64,000 bases of DNA from Agromyces intestinalis (GCF_008365295.1 NZ_CP043505.1:1984001-2048000); one strand, 5' to 3'. Shown: positions 17,088 to 26,105, counted from the stretch's first letter. Made by a program: numbers and translations. The notes: generated by a model from the letters alone, not told the origin.

Positions 17088-17359
17088 CCGATCCCTACAA
17101 GCCGAACAAGCGCGATGTGCTGCGCCCCGCCGAGTACGTCGGCGGCGCCGCGATCGCGGCGATCTTCGTCGGCGTGATCGTGCTGGCCGGCACGCACGAC
17201 TGGATCACCGCGCTCATCGGCACCGGCGGCGTGTTCATCGTCGTGCTGGTCGTGCTCGCGCTGCTGCAGATGGCGATCAAGCCCGACGCGTCCGAGCGTG
17301 CCGAACTCGAGGGCGACGGCCCCGACGAGCACACCGAAGACCGCCCGGGCCTGCACTAG
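17084..17359 (+). CDS. Small two-span membrane protein, function unknown
   Basis: A 91-residue protein starting at GTG 17084, overlapping the preceding gene by four bases. Residues 1-15 are hydrophilic (TDPYKPNKRDVLRPAEYV), two spans follow (about 18-38 and 43-64), and the tail is acidic and His-containing. Conserved layout and translational coupling suggest it works with the DUF308-type protein. I do not recognise a family. Confidence 0.7.
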   Translation: MTDPYKPNKRDVLRPAEYVGGAAIAAIFVGVIVLAGTHDWITALIGTGGVFIVVLVVLALLQMAIKPDASERAELEGDGPDEHTEDRPGLH

Positions 17360-17380
17360 CCCGCCGCACTGCCTCGCTCG

Positions 17381-17450
17381 CGACTGAGGTCGATCTGAGC
17401 GACTGAGGCTCGGCCAGACCAGGCCCATACGCGCAAATCGACCTCAGTCG
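17381..17450. terminator. Perfect 14-bp inverted repeat between converging genes
   Basis: CGACTGAGGTCGAT (17381-17394) and ATCGACCTCAGTCG (17437-17450) are perfectly complementary with a 42-base spacer that contains a further direct copy of GCGACTGAGG. The right arm covers the purB stop codon. Position between converging genes suggests a bidirectional terminator or a dispersed repeat. Confidence 0.5.
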
Positions 17451-18835
17451 TGCGGCGCCAGCCGGTCGACGAGTTCGTCGGCGAGGCCCACGTACGACGC
17501 GGGCGTGAGCGCGAGCAGGCGCTGCTTCGCGGCATCCCCGATCTCGAGCGATGAGACGAACTCCGCCAGCTCGGCCGCACCGACCCGCTTGCCGCGCGTG
17601 AGCTCCTTGAGCAGCGCGTACGGGTCGCTGATCGTCGACTGGCCCGCGACGACCTCGCCGCGGATGACGGTCTGGATCGCCTCGCCCAGCACCTCCCAGT
17701 TGTGGTCGAGGTCGTCGAGCAGCAGCGCCCGATCGAGGTCGATCTCGCCGAGTCCGCGCAGCAGGTTGTCGAGCGCGAGCAGCGAGTGCCCGAACCCGAC
17801 GCCGATGTTGCGCTGCGCCGACGAGTCGGTGAGGTCGCGCTGGAGGCGCGAGGTGACGAGGGTCGCGGCGAGCGAGTCGAGCACGGCGCTCGACAGCTCG
17901 AGGTTCGCCTCGGCGTTCTCGAACCGGATCGGGTTGACCTTGTGCGGCATCGTCGACGAGCCGGTCGCGCCGGCGGCCGGGATCTGCCGGAAGTACCCGA
18001 GCGAGATGTAGGTCCAGATGTCGGTCGCCAGGTTGTGGAGGACCCGGTTCGCGTGCGAGACGCGAGCGTAGAGCTCGGCCTGCCAGTCGTGCGATTCGAT
18101 CTGCGTGGTGAGCGGGTTCCAGGTGAGCCCGAGCGACTCGACGAACTCGCGCGACACGTCGGGCCACGAGACATCCGGCACCGCGACGACGTGCGCCGAG
18201 AACGTGCCGGTTGCGCCCGAGAACTTGCCCAGGTACTCGGTCTGCTCGACCTGCCGGGCGATGCGCTGCAGCCGGTGCGCGAACACCGCGAGCTCTTTGC
18301 CCATCGTGGTGGGCGTCGCGGGCTGGCCGTGCGTGCGCGAGAGCATCGAGGCATCCCGGTGCTCCTCGGCGAGCTCGGTCAGTCGCGCGATCACGAGACC
18401 GAGCTTCGGCAGCCAGATCTGCTGCACCGCATCGCGCACGGTGATGGCGTAGGAGAGGTTGTTGATGTCTTCGCTCGTGCAGGCGAAGTGGGTGAGCTCG
18501 GCGATCGAGTCGAGGCCGAGCAGCTCGAGCCGCCGCCGCACGTAGTACTCGACGGCCTTCACGTCGTGCCGGGTCGTCGCCTCGAGCGCGGCGAGCTCGT
18601 CGATGTCGGCCTGGCCGAAGTCGGTGACGACCGCGCGCAGCGCGTCCTTCTGCGAGGGCGTGAGCGGCTGCGTGCCGAAGAATCCGCGGTCGGTCTGGGC
18701 GATCAGCCACTCGACCTCTACGTGGATGCGCGCACGGTTGAGCCCGGCCTCGGAGAGATGCTCGCCCAGCGATCCGACCGCCGCGCGGTAGCGTCCATCG
18801 AGCGGGCTGAGCGGCTGGGGAGGCAGCGAAGTCAT
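17444..18835 (-). CDS. purB: Adenylosuccinate lyase
   Basis: Catalyses two purine steps: SAICAR to AICAR plus fumarate, and adenylosuccinate to AMP plus fumarate. The 463-residue product begins LPPQPLSPLDGRY, typical of the longer E. coli-like PurB branch, and carries the superfamily signature GSSTMPHKVNPIRFEN, whose serine loop is catalytic. Another conserved block is HFACTSEDINNLSYA. Length matches the branch (about 456-475). The start codon overlaps the stop of the phosphatase gene upstream (ATGA), so the two form an operon. Confidence 0.96.
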   Translation of the reverse strand: MTSLPPQPLSPLDGRYRAAVGSLGEHLSEAGLNRARIHVEVEWLIAQTDRGFFGTQPLTPSQKDALRAVVTDFGQADIDELAALEATTRHDVKAVEYYVRRRLELLGLDSIAELTHFACTSEDINNLSYAITVRDAVQQIWLPKLGLVIARLTELAEEHRDASMLSRTHGQPATPTTMGKELAVFAHRLQRIARQVEQTEYLGKFSGATGTFSAHVVAVPDVSWPDVSREFVESLGLTWNPLTTQIESHDWQAELYARVSHANRVLHNLATDIWTYISLGYFRQIPAAGATGSSTMPHKVNPIRFENAEANLELSSAVLDSLAATLVTSRLQRDLTDSSAQRNIGVGFGHSLLALDNLLRGLGEIDLDRALLLDDLDHNWEVLGEAIQTVIRGEVVAGQSTISDPYALLKELTRGKRVGAAELAEFVSSLEIGDAAKQRLLALTPASYVGLADELVDRLAPHD

Positions 18836-19359
18836 CGGATTCCTTGTCTGAGAGCCGGCGCGAGTTGCCGGAAGAGCGCCGTGGTCGACCGCTCTATCAT
18901 CCCAAGAACTCGATCGAAGGTCTCCGCGTCCGAGTAATAGGGGTCGGGCACGTCCTGCAGCGGCGCCAGTTCGGGCTCGAACTCGAGCAGCAGGCGCACC
19001 TTGTGCTGATCGGTCGCGTTCGTCGCCCAGTTGCGCAGGATGCGCGCCTGCCCGCGGTCGAACGCGACCACGAGGTCGAGCTCGCCGAAGTTCGTCGGGT
19101 CGAACTGCCGCGCCCGGTGCTTCGAGCCGTCATAGCCCGCGCGGTCGAGTGCGTCGATGGTGCGCTGGTCGGCCTGCTCGCCGACATGCCAGTCGCCGGT
19201 CGCGGCGGACTCGATCGCGAGCGCGCCGTCGAGCCCCGCGCGTTCGGCGAGGGAGCGCAGCACGACCTCGGCCATCGGCGAGCGGCAGATGTTGCCGGTG
19301 CACACGAAACTGATCCGAAACGGCGCTGCGTCGGCCCCCGCGGGTTCCGCTCGCGTCAT
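18832..19359 (-). CDS. Low-molecular-weight protein tyrosine phosphatase
   Basis: A 175-residue phosphatase of the arsenate-reductase-like fold. The catalytic P-loop is VCTGNICRSPMAEV (nucleophile Cys, then Arg six residues on), and the general-acid Asp is in DVPDPYYSDAETFDRV. The actinobacterial homologues (PtpA-like) dephosphorylate protein tyrosine, and related enzymes regulate polysaccharide synthesis. I chose ATG 19359; another ATG at 19380 is possible and would add seven residues. It is translationally coupled to purB. Confidence 0.9.
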   Translation of the reverse strand: MTRAEPAGADAAPFRISFVCTGNICRSPMAEVVLRSLAERAGLDGALAIESAATGDWHVGEQADQRTIDALDRAGYDGSKHRARQFDPTNFGELDLVVAFDRGQARILRNWATNATDQHKVRLLLEFEPELAPLQDVPDPYYSDAETFDRVLGMIERSTTALFRQLAPALRQGIR

Positions 19360-19435
19360 GCGCCCTATTCTGGTGGACATCGCGCGCCCGCGCAGCAGCG
19401 ATTTTCGGGGGCGCGGCCGGGTTCGGAGGGCGGGG

Positions 19436-20413
19436 ATGTCGGGTTCGGATGCCTCGCGGCGGTCGCCTGCGACGGATGCCTCGCCGGCGCGCCGTGCGGC
19501 CGACGCTCCCCCGGCGGATGTCGCACTGGACGCGCCGCTCGTCGCCGCGCTCGTCGCGGCGCAGCATCCCGACCTGATGGGCGAGGTGCGGGAGGCGGCG
19601 AGCGGGTGGGACAACGCGGTCTTCCGGCTGGGCGAGCGGCTGGCGGTGCGGATGCCGCGACGAGAGCTCGGCGCCCGGCTCGTCGCCGGCGAGCAGCGCT
19701 GGCTGCCCGAGCTCGCCCCACGGCTGCCGGTGCCGGTGCCCGCGCCGACGCGTGAAGGGCGGCCGGGGCTCGGCTACCCATACCCGTGGAGCATCGTGCC
19801 GTGGTTCGACGGGGTCGACGCGGCATCCGTCGCACCCGCCGGGCGGATCGGTGCCGCCGACGGTCTCGCCGCCTTCCTCGTGGCGCTCGGCGATCCCGAT
19901 GCACCCGTGCCGACCGACGCGCCGGCGAATCCCTTCCGAGGCGTGCCGCTCGCCGAGCGCGACGCGATCACACGCGAGCGGCTGGCAGCGGCCGTGGCCG
20001 GTGGCCTCATCGATGCCGCCGCCGCAACCGTGCTCGACGCGGTGCGCGCCGACGCGCTCGCTGCGCCGGTCTGGGCGGGGCCGCGGGTGTGGGTGCACGG
20101 CGATCCGCATCCGGCGAACCTGCTGCTCGAGACATCCGGAGCGCTCGCCGCCGTGCTCGACTTCGGCGACCTGACCTCGGGCGACCCGGCCGGCGACCTC
20201 GCGACCGCGTGGCTCACCTTCGATGCGGCCGGGCGGGCACGGTTCCACGCCGCGGTCGAGGCGCGACGCGAGACGGACGCCGCGGATTGGCGCCGCGCGC
20301 GCGGCTGGGCCGTGGCGCTGGGGCTCGCGATCGTGACGGCGGTCGGCGTCGACGGCAGGATCGGAGGCATCGGCGCGCACGCGCTCGCCGAGGTGGTCGC
20401 CGAGGCGGGCTGA
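19436..20413 (+). CDS. Aminoglycoside phosphotransferase-family kinase
   Basis: A 325-residue APH/choline-kinase-fold protein. The catalytic loop reads VHGDPHPANLLL (HGD...N) and the metal-binding loop LDFGDLTSGDPAGD. The N-terminal lobe contains GWDNAVFRLGERLAVRMPRR, the ATP-lobe pattern of this family. Start ATG 19436 is supported by GGAGGG six bases upstream; longer readings overlap the divergent phosphatase gene. The family phosphorylates small molecules, including antibiotics and macrolides, but many members act on unknown metabolites; resistance should not be assumed. Confidence 0.87.
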   Translation: MSGSDASRRSPATDASPARRAADAPPADVALDAPLVAALVAAQHPDLMGEVREAASGWDNAVFRLGERLAVRMPRRELGARLVAGEQRWLPELAPRLPVPVPAPTREGRPGLGYPYPWSIVPWFDGVDAASVAPAGRIGAADGLAAFLVALGDPDAPVPTDAPANPFRGVPLAERDAITRERLAAAVAGGLIDAAAATVLDAVRADALAAPVWAGPRVWVHGDPHPANLLLETSGALAAVLDFGDLTSGDPAGDLATAWLTFDAAGRARFHAAVEARRETDAADWRRARGWAVALGLAIVTAVGVDGRIGGIGAHALAEVVAEAG

Positions 20414-20432
20414 GCACTCCTCCCCACCTGGG

Positions 20433-20496
20433 CGTCGCGCCGACCACGTCCACATCGGGGCTCTGCCGCGCCTCGCCGTGTCGAATCGGCGCGACG
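20433..20496. repeat. 11-bp inverted repeat upstream of the WXG100-like gene
   Basis: CGTCGCGCCGA (20433-20443) and TCGGCGCGACG (20486-20496) are perfectly complementary around a 42-base spacer. The right arm ends nine bases before the ATG at 20505, so it could fold over the translation start or mark an operator. No ribosome binding site is evident before that ATG. Confidence 0.5.
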
Positions 20497-20504
20497 ATCG
20501 CGGG

Positions 20505-20843
20505 ATGACCGACATCATCGACCTGATCAGCGGACGCGCCGTCGCGCGCGAGCAGCTCGAGGCCGGGCGCGCGAGCCTTCGGCGCCTCCAGGCGCTCGTC
20601 GACGAACTCAGCGGCGCCAGGCCCACGGTGCTGCCCGTGGGGGCGCCGGTGGGGTGGGCGTCGTCGGCCGCCGACCGATACGCCGAGCGACTCGACGCGC
20701 TTCGCGCCGCATTCGCGGCCGTCGTGATCCAGGCCGAGGCAGCCGAACAGGCGCTGCGAGATCGGGTCCGCCGCCTCGAGGCACGGTCGGAGGCGGCCGA
20801 CGCGGCGCTCGGCGAGGCGGCCGGGCCCGGAGCCGGGTGGTGA
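20505..20843 (+). CDS. Short helical protein resembling WXG100/ESX substrates
   Basis: A 112-residue, almost entirely helical protein. A central GWASSAADRY segment (Trp at residue 51) sits between two long amphipathic, Ala/Glu/Arg-rich helices, the layout of WXG100-type proteins, which form helical hairpins and are secreted by type VII systems. It overlaps the following gene by four bases (GTGA). The pairing of a small helical hairpin with a large helical-plus-hydrolase protein supports a chaperone/partner role. I do not see the YxxxD/E secretion tail clearly, and no type VII machinery lies in this window, so this remains an inference. Confidence 0.6.
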   Translation: MTDIIDLISGRAVAREQLEAGRASLRRLQALVDELSGARPTVLPVGAPVGWASSAADRYAERLDALRAAFAAVVIQAEAAEQALRDRVRRLEARSEAADAALGEAAGPGAGW

Positions 20844-22306
20844 GCGACGACGACCTGATGGTGTCCTCGAGCGGCGTTGGCGGCGCCGCCCGGGTCGCGA
20901 CCGAGGCGATCGCCGCCGAGGCGAGCGTGCTCGGGGCGGCCGCGTACCGAATCGACGACTGGCGCGAGCGGTTGCGGGTGACGATGCTCGGGCTCGAGGC
21001 CTCGGGCATCCGCGACGCGACCGAATACGGCACCGACTCGTTCGGCATCCCCCTCGCGCACGCCCGCGACGGCCTCGACCGCCTGCTCGCCGAGCTCGCC
21101 GACCTTCGCACGTCGCTCACCGAGGCGGCCGCGCGCTACGGCGATACCGAGGCGCGCATCAGCGCGATGGGGGATCTCGGCGCGCGGGTGGCCGCCTACA
21201 CCGCCGGCCTCGCGTGGCCGCTGTGGCTGCCCGGCGCGATCATCGGCAGGCACCTCTTCGCCGGGTGGCGCACGTTCGATCGGCGCGGGGCGGACGCGGC
21301 GTTCGCGCGCGTGCTGCGCGACCCGATGGTGCTGCGCGCGTTGCACTCGGCCGGCGGCTCGGTCGATGAGTTCTTCGCCGGCCTGCGCGGCGTTCCGTTG
21401 CCGATCGCGCTCATGGTCGGTGCGAAGCGCGGTGCGCCAGAGAACGCGCGGGCCCTGCTCGACGCGGCCGCGCTCGCCGGGTTGCTGGGCTCGTCGTACC
21501 TCCGCGAGGGCCCGGTGACGGTGCGGCAGGCGCCGACGCCGCAGTCGGCTCTGCCGCCCGCCGGTCGCGCGTCGGCAGTCGCCGGCCGGCCGACGCCGCC
21601 GCCTGCCGGGGTCGGCGAGCTCGCCCGGCGCGTCCCGTCGCCTGATGAGGTGGGCGATCCGCAGATCGCCGTCGAACGGTACGAGGTCGACGGCCGGCCG
21701 CGATGGATCGTCTACATCGGCGGCACGGTCGACTTCACGATCGATCCCGGCGAACAGGCGCTCGACGGCACGAACGACCTGGCGTCGGTCGCCGAATCGT
21801 CGCGGTTCGATCCTTCCGCGCTGATCCCCGTGGATTCGGCCGCGGCGAGTCGCGCGGTGCGCGACGCCCTGCTCGCCGCCGGCGCCGACCCGGCCGACCC
21901 GGTGCTGCCGATCGGATTCTCGGCCGGCGGCATCACCGCCGCCGGGCTCGTCGAAGACCCCGAGTGGCACACCGTCGCGGGGGTGTCACTCGGCGCTCCG
22001 GTGTCGCAGGTCGACGTCGGCGCGACGCCCTTCCTCGAGGTGGCGCACTCGGACGACCTCGTGCCGACCGTGGGCGGCGGCACCGCCGCCGACGATCGCA
22101 TCCGGGTGTCGGCCAGGGGCGTGTTCGACGAGACGGAGTTCGATCGGCCGGCCGCGGCGCACGATCTCAAGCTCTACCAGGCGACGGCAGCCCGCGTCGA
22201 TGGCCTCGACGATCCGAAAGTGCAGGAGTTCGAGCAGCTCGTGCAGGAGTTCACCGGCGGCGCGCGGGGCGTGCGCACCGAGTGGGTCGCGTCGCGTGAC
22301 GAGTGA
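20840..22306 (+). CDS. Helical-domain plus lipase-fold alpha/beta-hydrolase, candidate secreted effector
   Basis: A 488-residue protein. Residues about 1-110 are helical and resemble LXG/WXG-type leader domains; a hydrophobic stretch follows (about 115-140). The C-terminal half is an alpha/beta hydrolase: GFSAG places the nucleophile at Ser361, the acid is probably Asp405 or Asp406 (HSDDLVP), and His441 (AAAHDLKLY) completes a Ser-Asp-His triad in the right order. Pro-rich spacer around residues 230-265. GTG start overlaps the upstream small gene, so the two are made together. Possible roles: phospholipase-type effector of a type VII-like system, or an intracellular esterase. Confidence 0.7.
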   Translation: MSDDDLMVSSSGVGGAARVATEAIAAEASVLGAAAYRIDDWRERLRVTMLGLEASGIRDATEYGTDSFGIPLAHARDGLDRLLAELADLRTSLTEAAARYGDTEARISAMGDLGARVAAYTAGLAWPLWLPGAIIGRHLFAGWRTFDRRGADAAFARVLRDPMVLRALHSAGGSVDEFFAGLRGVPLPIALMVGAKRGAPENARALLDAAALAGLLGSSYLREGPVTVRQAPTPQSALPPAGRASAVAGRPTPPPAGVGELARRVPSPDEVGDPQIAVERYEVDGRPRWIVYIGGTVDFTIDPGEQALDGTNDLASVAESSRFDPSALIPVDSAAASRAVRDALLAAGADPADPVLPIGFSAGGITAAGLVEDPEWHTVAGVSLGAPVSQVDVGATPFLEVAHSDDLVPTVGGGTAADDRIRVSARGVFDETEFDRPAAAHDLKLYQATAARVDGLDDPKVQEFEQLVQEFTGGARGVRTEWVASRDE

Positions 22307-22329
22307 ACGGCGTCGGTCGCGTGCCGGCG

Positions 22330-22713
22330 TCAGTCGCGCCCGGGGCGCACGACCAACCCGATGAGCCAGCTGATGAGCCCGAGCACGAGTGCGCCGAGCA
22401 CGCCCCACCAGAAGCTCTCGACCGTGAGCCCGAAGCCCATCAGGTCGCTGAACCACGCCACGATGAGCAGCAGCAGCCCGTTCACCAGGAACGAGACCAG
22501 CCCCAACGTGATGACGTAGAGCGGGAACGCCACGATACGGATCGCGGTGCCGACGATGGCGTTCACGAGTCCGAAGATGAGCGCGACGAGCAGGTAGGTG
22601 AGGATCGTGGCGATCTCGGTGTCCTCGTAGGGAACCACCTTCACGCCGGCGACGATGAGCGTCGTCAACCACAGTGCGAACGCCGAGACGATGACCTTCA
22701 AGAGGAACCGCAT
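22330..22713 (-). CDS. Four-span membrane protein of the phage holin 4/YvlD family
   Basis: A 127-residue protein that is nearly all membrane: spans at about residues 5-22, 38-58, 62-85 and 92-115. It resembles the Phage_holin_4_2 (YvlD) family, which despite the name is a widespread chromosomal membrane protein of unclear function. Nothing else viral is nearby, so I do not read this as prophage. It converges closely on the hydrolase gene and is divergent from the aminotransferase. Confidence 0.8.
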   Translation of the reverse strand: MRFLLKVIVSAFALWLTTLIVAGVKVVPYEDTEIATILTYLLVALIFGLVNAIVGTAIRIVAFPLYVITLGLVSFLVNGLLLLIVAWFSDLMGFGLTVESFWWGVLGALVLGLISWLIGLVVRPGRD

Positions 22714-22752
22714 GCCTCAACTCTGGCAGACGACCGCCCGCGATCGTAGGGG

Positions 22753-22768
22753 TACCGTGGATCCCGTG
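22753..22768 (+). promoter_or_regulatory. -10 element of a leaderless aminotransferase gene
   Basis: TACCGT (22753-22758) ends seven bases before GTG 22766. Transcription would begin at or next to the start codon. No ribosome binding site is well placed for that GTG, which agrees with a leaderless mRNA. Confidence 0.55.
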
Positions 22769-23884
22769 ACCCCAGCTGCACCCGAGACGCCGAACAACGC
22801 CGTTCGACTCCGCCCCGAGATCGCCGCACTCCCCCCGTACCGGCAGGGCCGACCCGCACCCGCCGACGGCTACAAGCTGTCGAGCAACGAGAACCCGTTC
22901 GACCCGCTGCCCGTCGTCGTCGATGCCATCACGGCGTCCGCGGCATCCGTCAACCGCTACCCCGACGCGACCGCGCTCGCGCTGCGCGAGAAGCTCGCCG
23001 AGCGATTCGGCGTCACCGCCGACGAGATCATCGTCGGCGCCGGTTCGGTCGCGCTCATCGCGCAGTTCATCCTCGCCGCGTGCGCACCGGGCGACGAGGT
23101 CGTCTACTCATGGCGGTCGTTCGAGGCGTACCCCGGGCTCTGCACCGTCGCCGGCGCGACGAGCGTGCAGGTGCCGAACCGGCCAGACCACGGCCACGAC
23201 CTCGACGCGCTCGCCGCGGCCGTCACCGACCGCACCCGGGTGATCATCGTCTGCTCCCCCAACAACCCCACCGGTCCGCTCGTCACCGCCGACGAGTTCG
23301 CCGCGTTCATGGCGAAGGTGCCCAGCGACCGCCTCGTGCTGCTCGACGAGGCGTACATCGAGTTCGTGCGGGCGGAGTCGACCGGCCCCGGGGCATCCGT
23401 CGACGGCGCGACGCTGACCGGCCGATACCCGAACCTGGTCGTGCTGCGCACCTTCTCGAAGGCCTACGGCCTCGCCGGTCTGCGCGTCGGGTACGCCATC
23501 GGCCCGGTGCCGATCCTCGACGCCGCGCGCGCGACCGCCATTCCGCTCGGCGTCACCGGTCAGGCCGCCGCCGCCGCGGTCGCCTCGCTCGAGCCAGACG
23601 CCGAGGCCGAGCTTCGCCGCCGGGTCGACGTGATCGTCGAGCGCCGCGAGGCGCTGCGTGCCGCGCTCATCGCGCAGGGCTGGGCGATCCCCGAGGCGCA
23701 CGGCAACTTCGTGTGGCTGCCCACCGGCGAGCACACGGTCGCCGTCGCCGAGCGGCTGTTCGACGCGGGCGTCGTCGCCCGGGCGTTCCCGCCCGAGGGC
23801 ATCCGTATCTCGGTCGGCGAGGCATCCTCTGTCGAGGTTCTCACCGAGATTCTGGGCCAGCTTGTCGGAACCTCACAAGCGTAG
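22766..23884 (+). CDS. Histidinol-phosphate/aromatic aminotransferase, HisC type
   Basis: A 372-residue fold-type I aminotransferase. The PLP lysine is in [15 protein letters not shown]; the substrate-binding start reads LSSNENPF, and CSPNNPTG precedes LLDEAYIEF, all hallmarks of the HisC/Pat group. It converts a 2-oxo or phosphate-bearing precursor using glutamate. Lone position, away from his genes, suggests an aromatic/phenylalanine aminotransferase (Pat) rather than the histidine pathway enzyme. It lies 29 bases before the 2-oxoacid dehydrogenase operon, but that operon has its own promoter signal. Start set at GTG 22766 on the -10 spacing; GTG 22757 is an alternative. Confidence 0.88.
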   Translation: MTPAAPETPNNAVRLRPEIAALPPYRQGRPAPADGYKLSSNENPFDPLPVVVDAITASAASVNRYPDATALALREKLAERFGVTADEIIVGAGSVALIAQFILAACAPGDEVVYSWRSFEAYPGLCTVAGATSVQVPNRPDHGHDLDALAAAVTDRTRVIIVCSPNNPTGPLVTADEFAAFMAKVPSDRLVLLDEAYIEFVRAESTGPGASVDGATLTGRYPNLVVLRTFSKAYGLAGLRVGYAIGPVPILDAARATAIPLGVTGQAAAAAVASLEPDAEAELRRRVDVIVERREALRAALIAQGWAIPEAHGNFVWLPTGEHTVAVAERLFDAGVVARAFPPEGIRISVGEASSVEVLTEILGQLVGTSQA

Positions 23885-23901
23885 GCGCTGACCGCGAGGG
23901 T

Positions 23902-23916
23902 TAGCGTGGAACGGTG
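23902..23916 (+). promoter_or_regulatory. -10 element of the leaderless E1-alpha gene
   Basis: TAGCGT (23902-23907) lies exactly six bases before GTG 23914, the classical spacing for leaderless actinobacterial mRNAs. No Shine-Dalgarno sequence precedes the GTG. Confidence 0.6.
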
Positions 23917-25047
23917 GCAGCCCTCAATCGAGATTTCACCGCCCCGACGCTGCAGCTGCTGACGCCCGAGGGCGAGCTGCAGCCGACGCCAGAGGCCGAG
24001 GCGTTCCTGCCGATCGTCGAGGCCCTGCCCGACGTCGAGCTCGAGCAGTTCTACCGCGATATGTCGATTTCGCGCCGGGTCGACATCGCCGGCGCCAACC
24101 TGCAGCGGCAGGGCCAGCTCGCGCTCTGGGTGCCGAGCCACGGCCAGGAGGCCGCGCAAGTCGGGTCGGCGCGGGCGGCTCGCCCGCAAGACCACATCTT
24201 CCCGTCGTACCGCGAGCACATCGTCGGCATGATCCGCGGGCTCGATCCCGTGAAGATCCTCGGCCTGCTGCGCGGCGCCACCCTCGGCGGGTGGGAACCG
24301 GCCGAGAACGGCAACTTCCATCTCTACACGCTGGTGCTCGCGTCGCAGACCCTGCACGCCACGGGATACGCGATGGGCCTGGCCTTCGACGGCGCCACCG
24401 CGACCGGTCACCCCGAAACGGATGCCGCGGTGCTGGTGTACTTCGGCGACGGCTCCACCTCGCAGGGCGATGCGAGCGAGGCTCTCGTCTTCGCGTCGAG
24501 CTATCAGACGCCGCAGGTGTTCTTCGTGCAGAACAACCAGTGGGCGATCTCCGTGCCGGTCGAGCGGCAGAGCCGCTCCCCCATCGCGCTGCGCGGCGGA
24601 GGATTCGGCATGCCCGGCGTGCGCATCGACGGCAACGACGTGCTGATCAGCTACGCCGTGAGTCGACAGGCGCTCGAGGATGCACGTTCGGGCGAAGGCC
24701 CGAGCTTCATCGAGGCGGTCACGTACCGCATGGGTGCCCACACCACGGCCGACGACCCCACGAAGTACCGCACGCAGGACGAGGTCGACCTGTGGACCCG
24801 CCGCGATCCGATCACGCGCTATCGCACGTGGCTGGCCGGCCGCGGAGCATCCGACGCCTTCTTCGCCGAGGTCGACGAACAGGCGCAGGATGTCGCGTCG
24901 GATGTGCGCCGACGCGCGCTCGAGATGCCTGCGCCGACGCGCGAGGTCATCTTCGAGCACGTGTACGCCGAGCCGCACCCGCTGATGCGCGAGCAGTACG
25001 CGTGGCTCGACGCGTTCGAGCGCAGCCTCGACGGGGGCGTAGCGTGA
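23914..25047 (+). CDS. 2-oxoacid dehydrogenase E1 component, alpha subunit
   Basis: A 377-residue thiamine diphosphate enzyme subunit that decarboxylates pyruvate or a branched-chain 2-oxoacid. The ThDP/Mg motif reads GDGSTSQGDASEAL with the closing NNQWAISVP. Other blocks are PSHGQEAAQVGSA and FPSYREHIVG. The E1 alpha/beta split places it with PdhAB/BkdAB, not with the single-chain AceE usual for actinobacterial pyruvate dehydrogenase; this favours a branched-chain oxoacid role, though pyruvate cannot be excluded. The stop overlaps a possible GTG for the beta subunit. Confidence 0.93.
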   Translation: MAALNRDFTAPTLQLLTPEGELQPTPEAEAFLPIVEALPDVELEQFYRDMSISRRVDIAGANLQRQGQLALWVPSHGQEAAQVGSARAARPQDHIFPSYREHIVGMIRGLDPVKILGLLRGATLGGWEPAENGNFHLYTLVLASQTLHATGYAMGLAFDGATATGHPETDAAVLVYFGDGSTSQGDASEALVFASSYQTPQVFFVQNNQWAISVPVERQSRSPIALRGGGFGMPGVRIDGNDVLISYAVSRQALEDARSGEGPSFIEAVTYRMGAHTTADDPTKYRTQDEVDLWTRRDPITRYRTWLAGRGASDAFFAEVDEQAQDVASDVRRRALEMPAPTREVIFEHVYAEPHPLMREQYAWLDAFERSLDGGVA

Positions 25048-25076
25048 GCGGGGCGGGGATCGATGAGGAGGTCGGC

Positions 25077-26105
25077 GTGAGCAACGCGACGGGGGCGCCG
25101 GTGGATGCCTCGAACCACGAACTGCGCGGCGTGCGAACGCTGTCGATGGCCAAGGCCATCAACGCGGGACTGCGGGAGGCGATGCTCGCCGACCCCAAGG
25201 TGCTGCTCATGGGCGAGGACATCGGCAAGCTCGGCGGCGTGTTCCGCGTGACCGAGGGGTTGCAGGCCGAGTTCGGCGAGCGTCGAGTGCTCGACTCCCC
25301 GTTGGCGGAGTCGGGCATCGTCGGCACCGCGATCGGGCTCGCGATGCGCGGCTATCGGCCGGTCATCGAGATCCAGTTCGACGGATTCATCTTTCCCGCG
25401 TTCGACCAGATCACCACGCAGCTCGCCCGGCAGAACCTGCGGCACGGCGGGGCCATGCCGATGCCGATCGTCATCCGCGTGCCGTACGGCGGGCACATCG
25501 GCTCGATCGAGCACCACCAGGAGAGCCCCGAGGCCTACTTCGCCCACACCCCGGGCCTGCGGGTGGTCTCGCCGTCGAACCCGCACGACGCGTACTGGAT
25601 GATCCAGGAGGCGATCGCCTCGAACGACCCCGTGCTCTACTTCGAACCGAAGAGCCGGTACTGGCCGAAAGGCCCGGTCGACCTCGAGCACGCCGGGCTG
25701 CCGCTGCACGCCTCGCGCGTGGTGCGCGAGGGCGCCGACGTCACCCTGGTCGGTCACGGCGCGATGGTCGCGACGCTGCTGCAGGCCGCCGACATCGCCG
25801 CCGAAGAGGGAACGAGCCTCGAGATCGTCGACCTGCGCTCGATCTCGCCGATCGACTACGGGCCCATCCTCGACTCCGTCGCCCGCACGGGTCGGCTGGT
25901 TGTCGCGCAGGAGGCGTACGGCAACGTCAGCGTGGGCTCCGAGATCGCGGCGACCGTCGCCGAGCGCGCCTTCTACACGCTCGAGGCGCCGGTGCTGCGG
26001 GTGTCGGGTTTCGACACCCCGTTCCCGCCGGCGGCGCTCGAGACCGAGTACCTGCCGAGCCCCGATCGTGTGCTCGAGGCCGTCGATCGGGCGCTCGCGT
26101 ACTGA
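25077..26105 (+). CDS. 2-oxoacid dehydrogenase E1 component, beta subunit
   Basis: A 342-residue transketolase-like subunit that completes the E1 tetramer. Visible blocks: LLMGEDIGKLGGVFRVTEGL, DSPLAESGIVGTAIGLA, RVPYGGHIGSIEHHQESPEAY and YFEPKSRYWPKG. I prefer GTG 25077 because AGGAGGT stands four bases upstream; GTG 25044, overlapping the alpha-subunit stop as GTGA, would add eleven residues and is also plausible. The region before the next gene is 60 bases. Confidence 0.93.
   Translation: MSNATGAPVDASNHELRGVRTLSMAKAINAGLREAMLADPKVLLMGEDIGKLGGVFRVTEGLQAEFGERRVLDSPLAESGIVGTAIGLAMRGYRPVIEIQFDGFIFPAFDQITTQLARQNLRHGGAMPMPIVIRVPYGGHIGSIEHHQESPEAYFAHTPGLRVVSPSNPHDAYWMIQEAIASNDPVLYFEPKSRYWPKGPVDLEHAGLPLHASRVVREGADVTLVGHGAMVATLLQAADIAAEEGTSLEIVDLRSISPIDYGPILDSVARTGRLVVAQEAYGNVSVGSEIAATVAERAFYTLEAPVLRVSGFDTPFPPAALETEYLPSPDRVLEAVDRALAY

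Noticed and set aside
19436..20413. An antibiotic resistance gene
   Set aside because: The protein has the kinase motifs of the family, but many members act on unknown metabolites and nothing nearby supports resistance.
19130..21970. A 946-codon open frame on the minus strand
   Set aside because: It overlaps the phosphotransferase and hydrolase genes in an antisense frame and has low-complexity Arg/Gly composition with no domain.
22330..22713. Phage holin as sign of a prophage
   Set aside because: The family is a common chromosomal membrane protein and there are no integrase, capsid or tail genes nearby.
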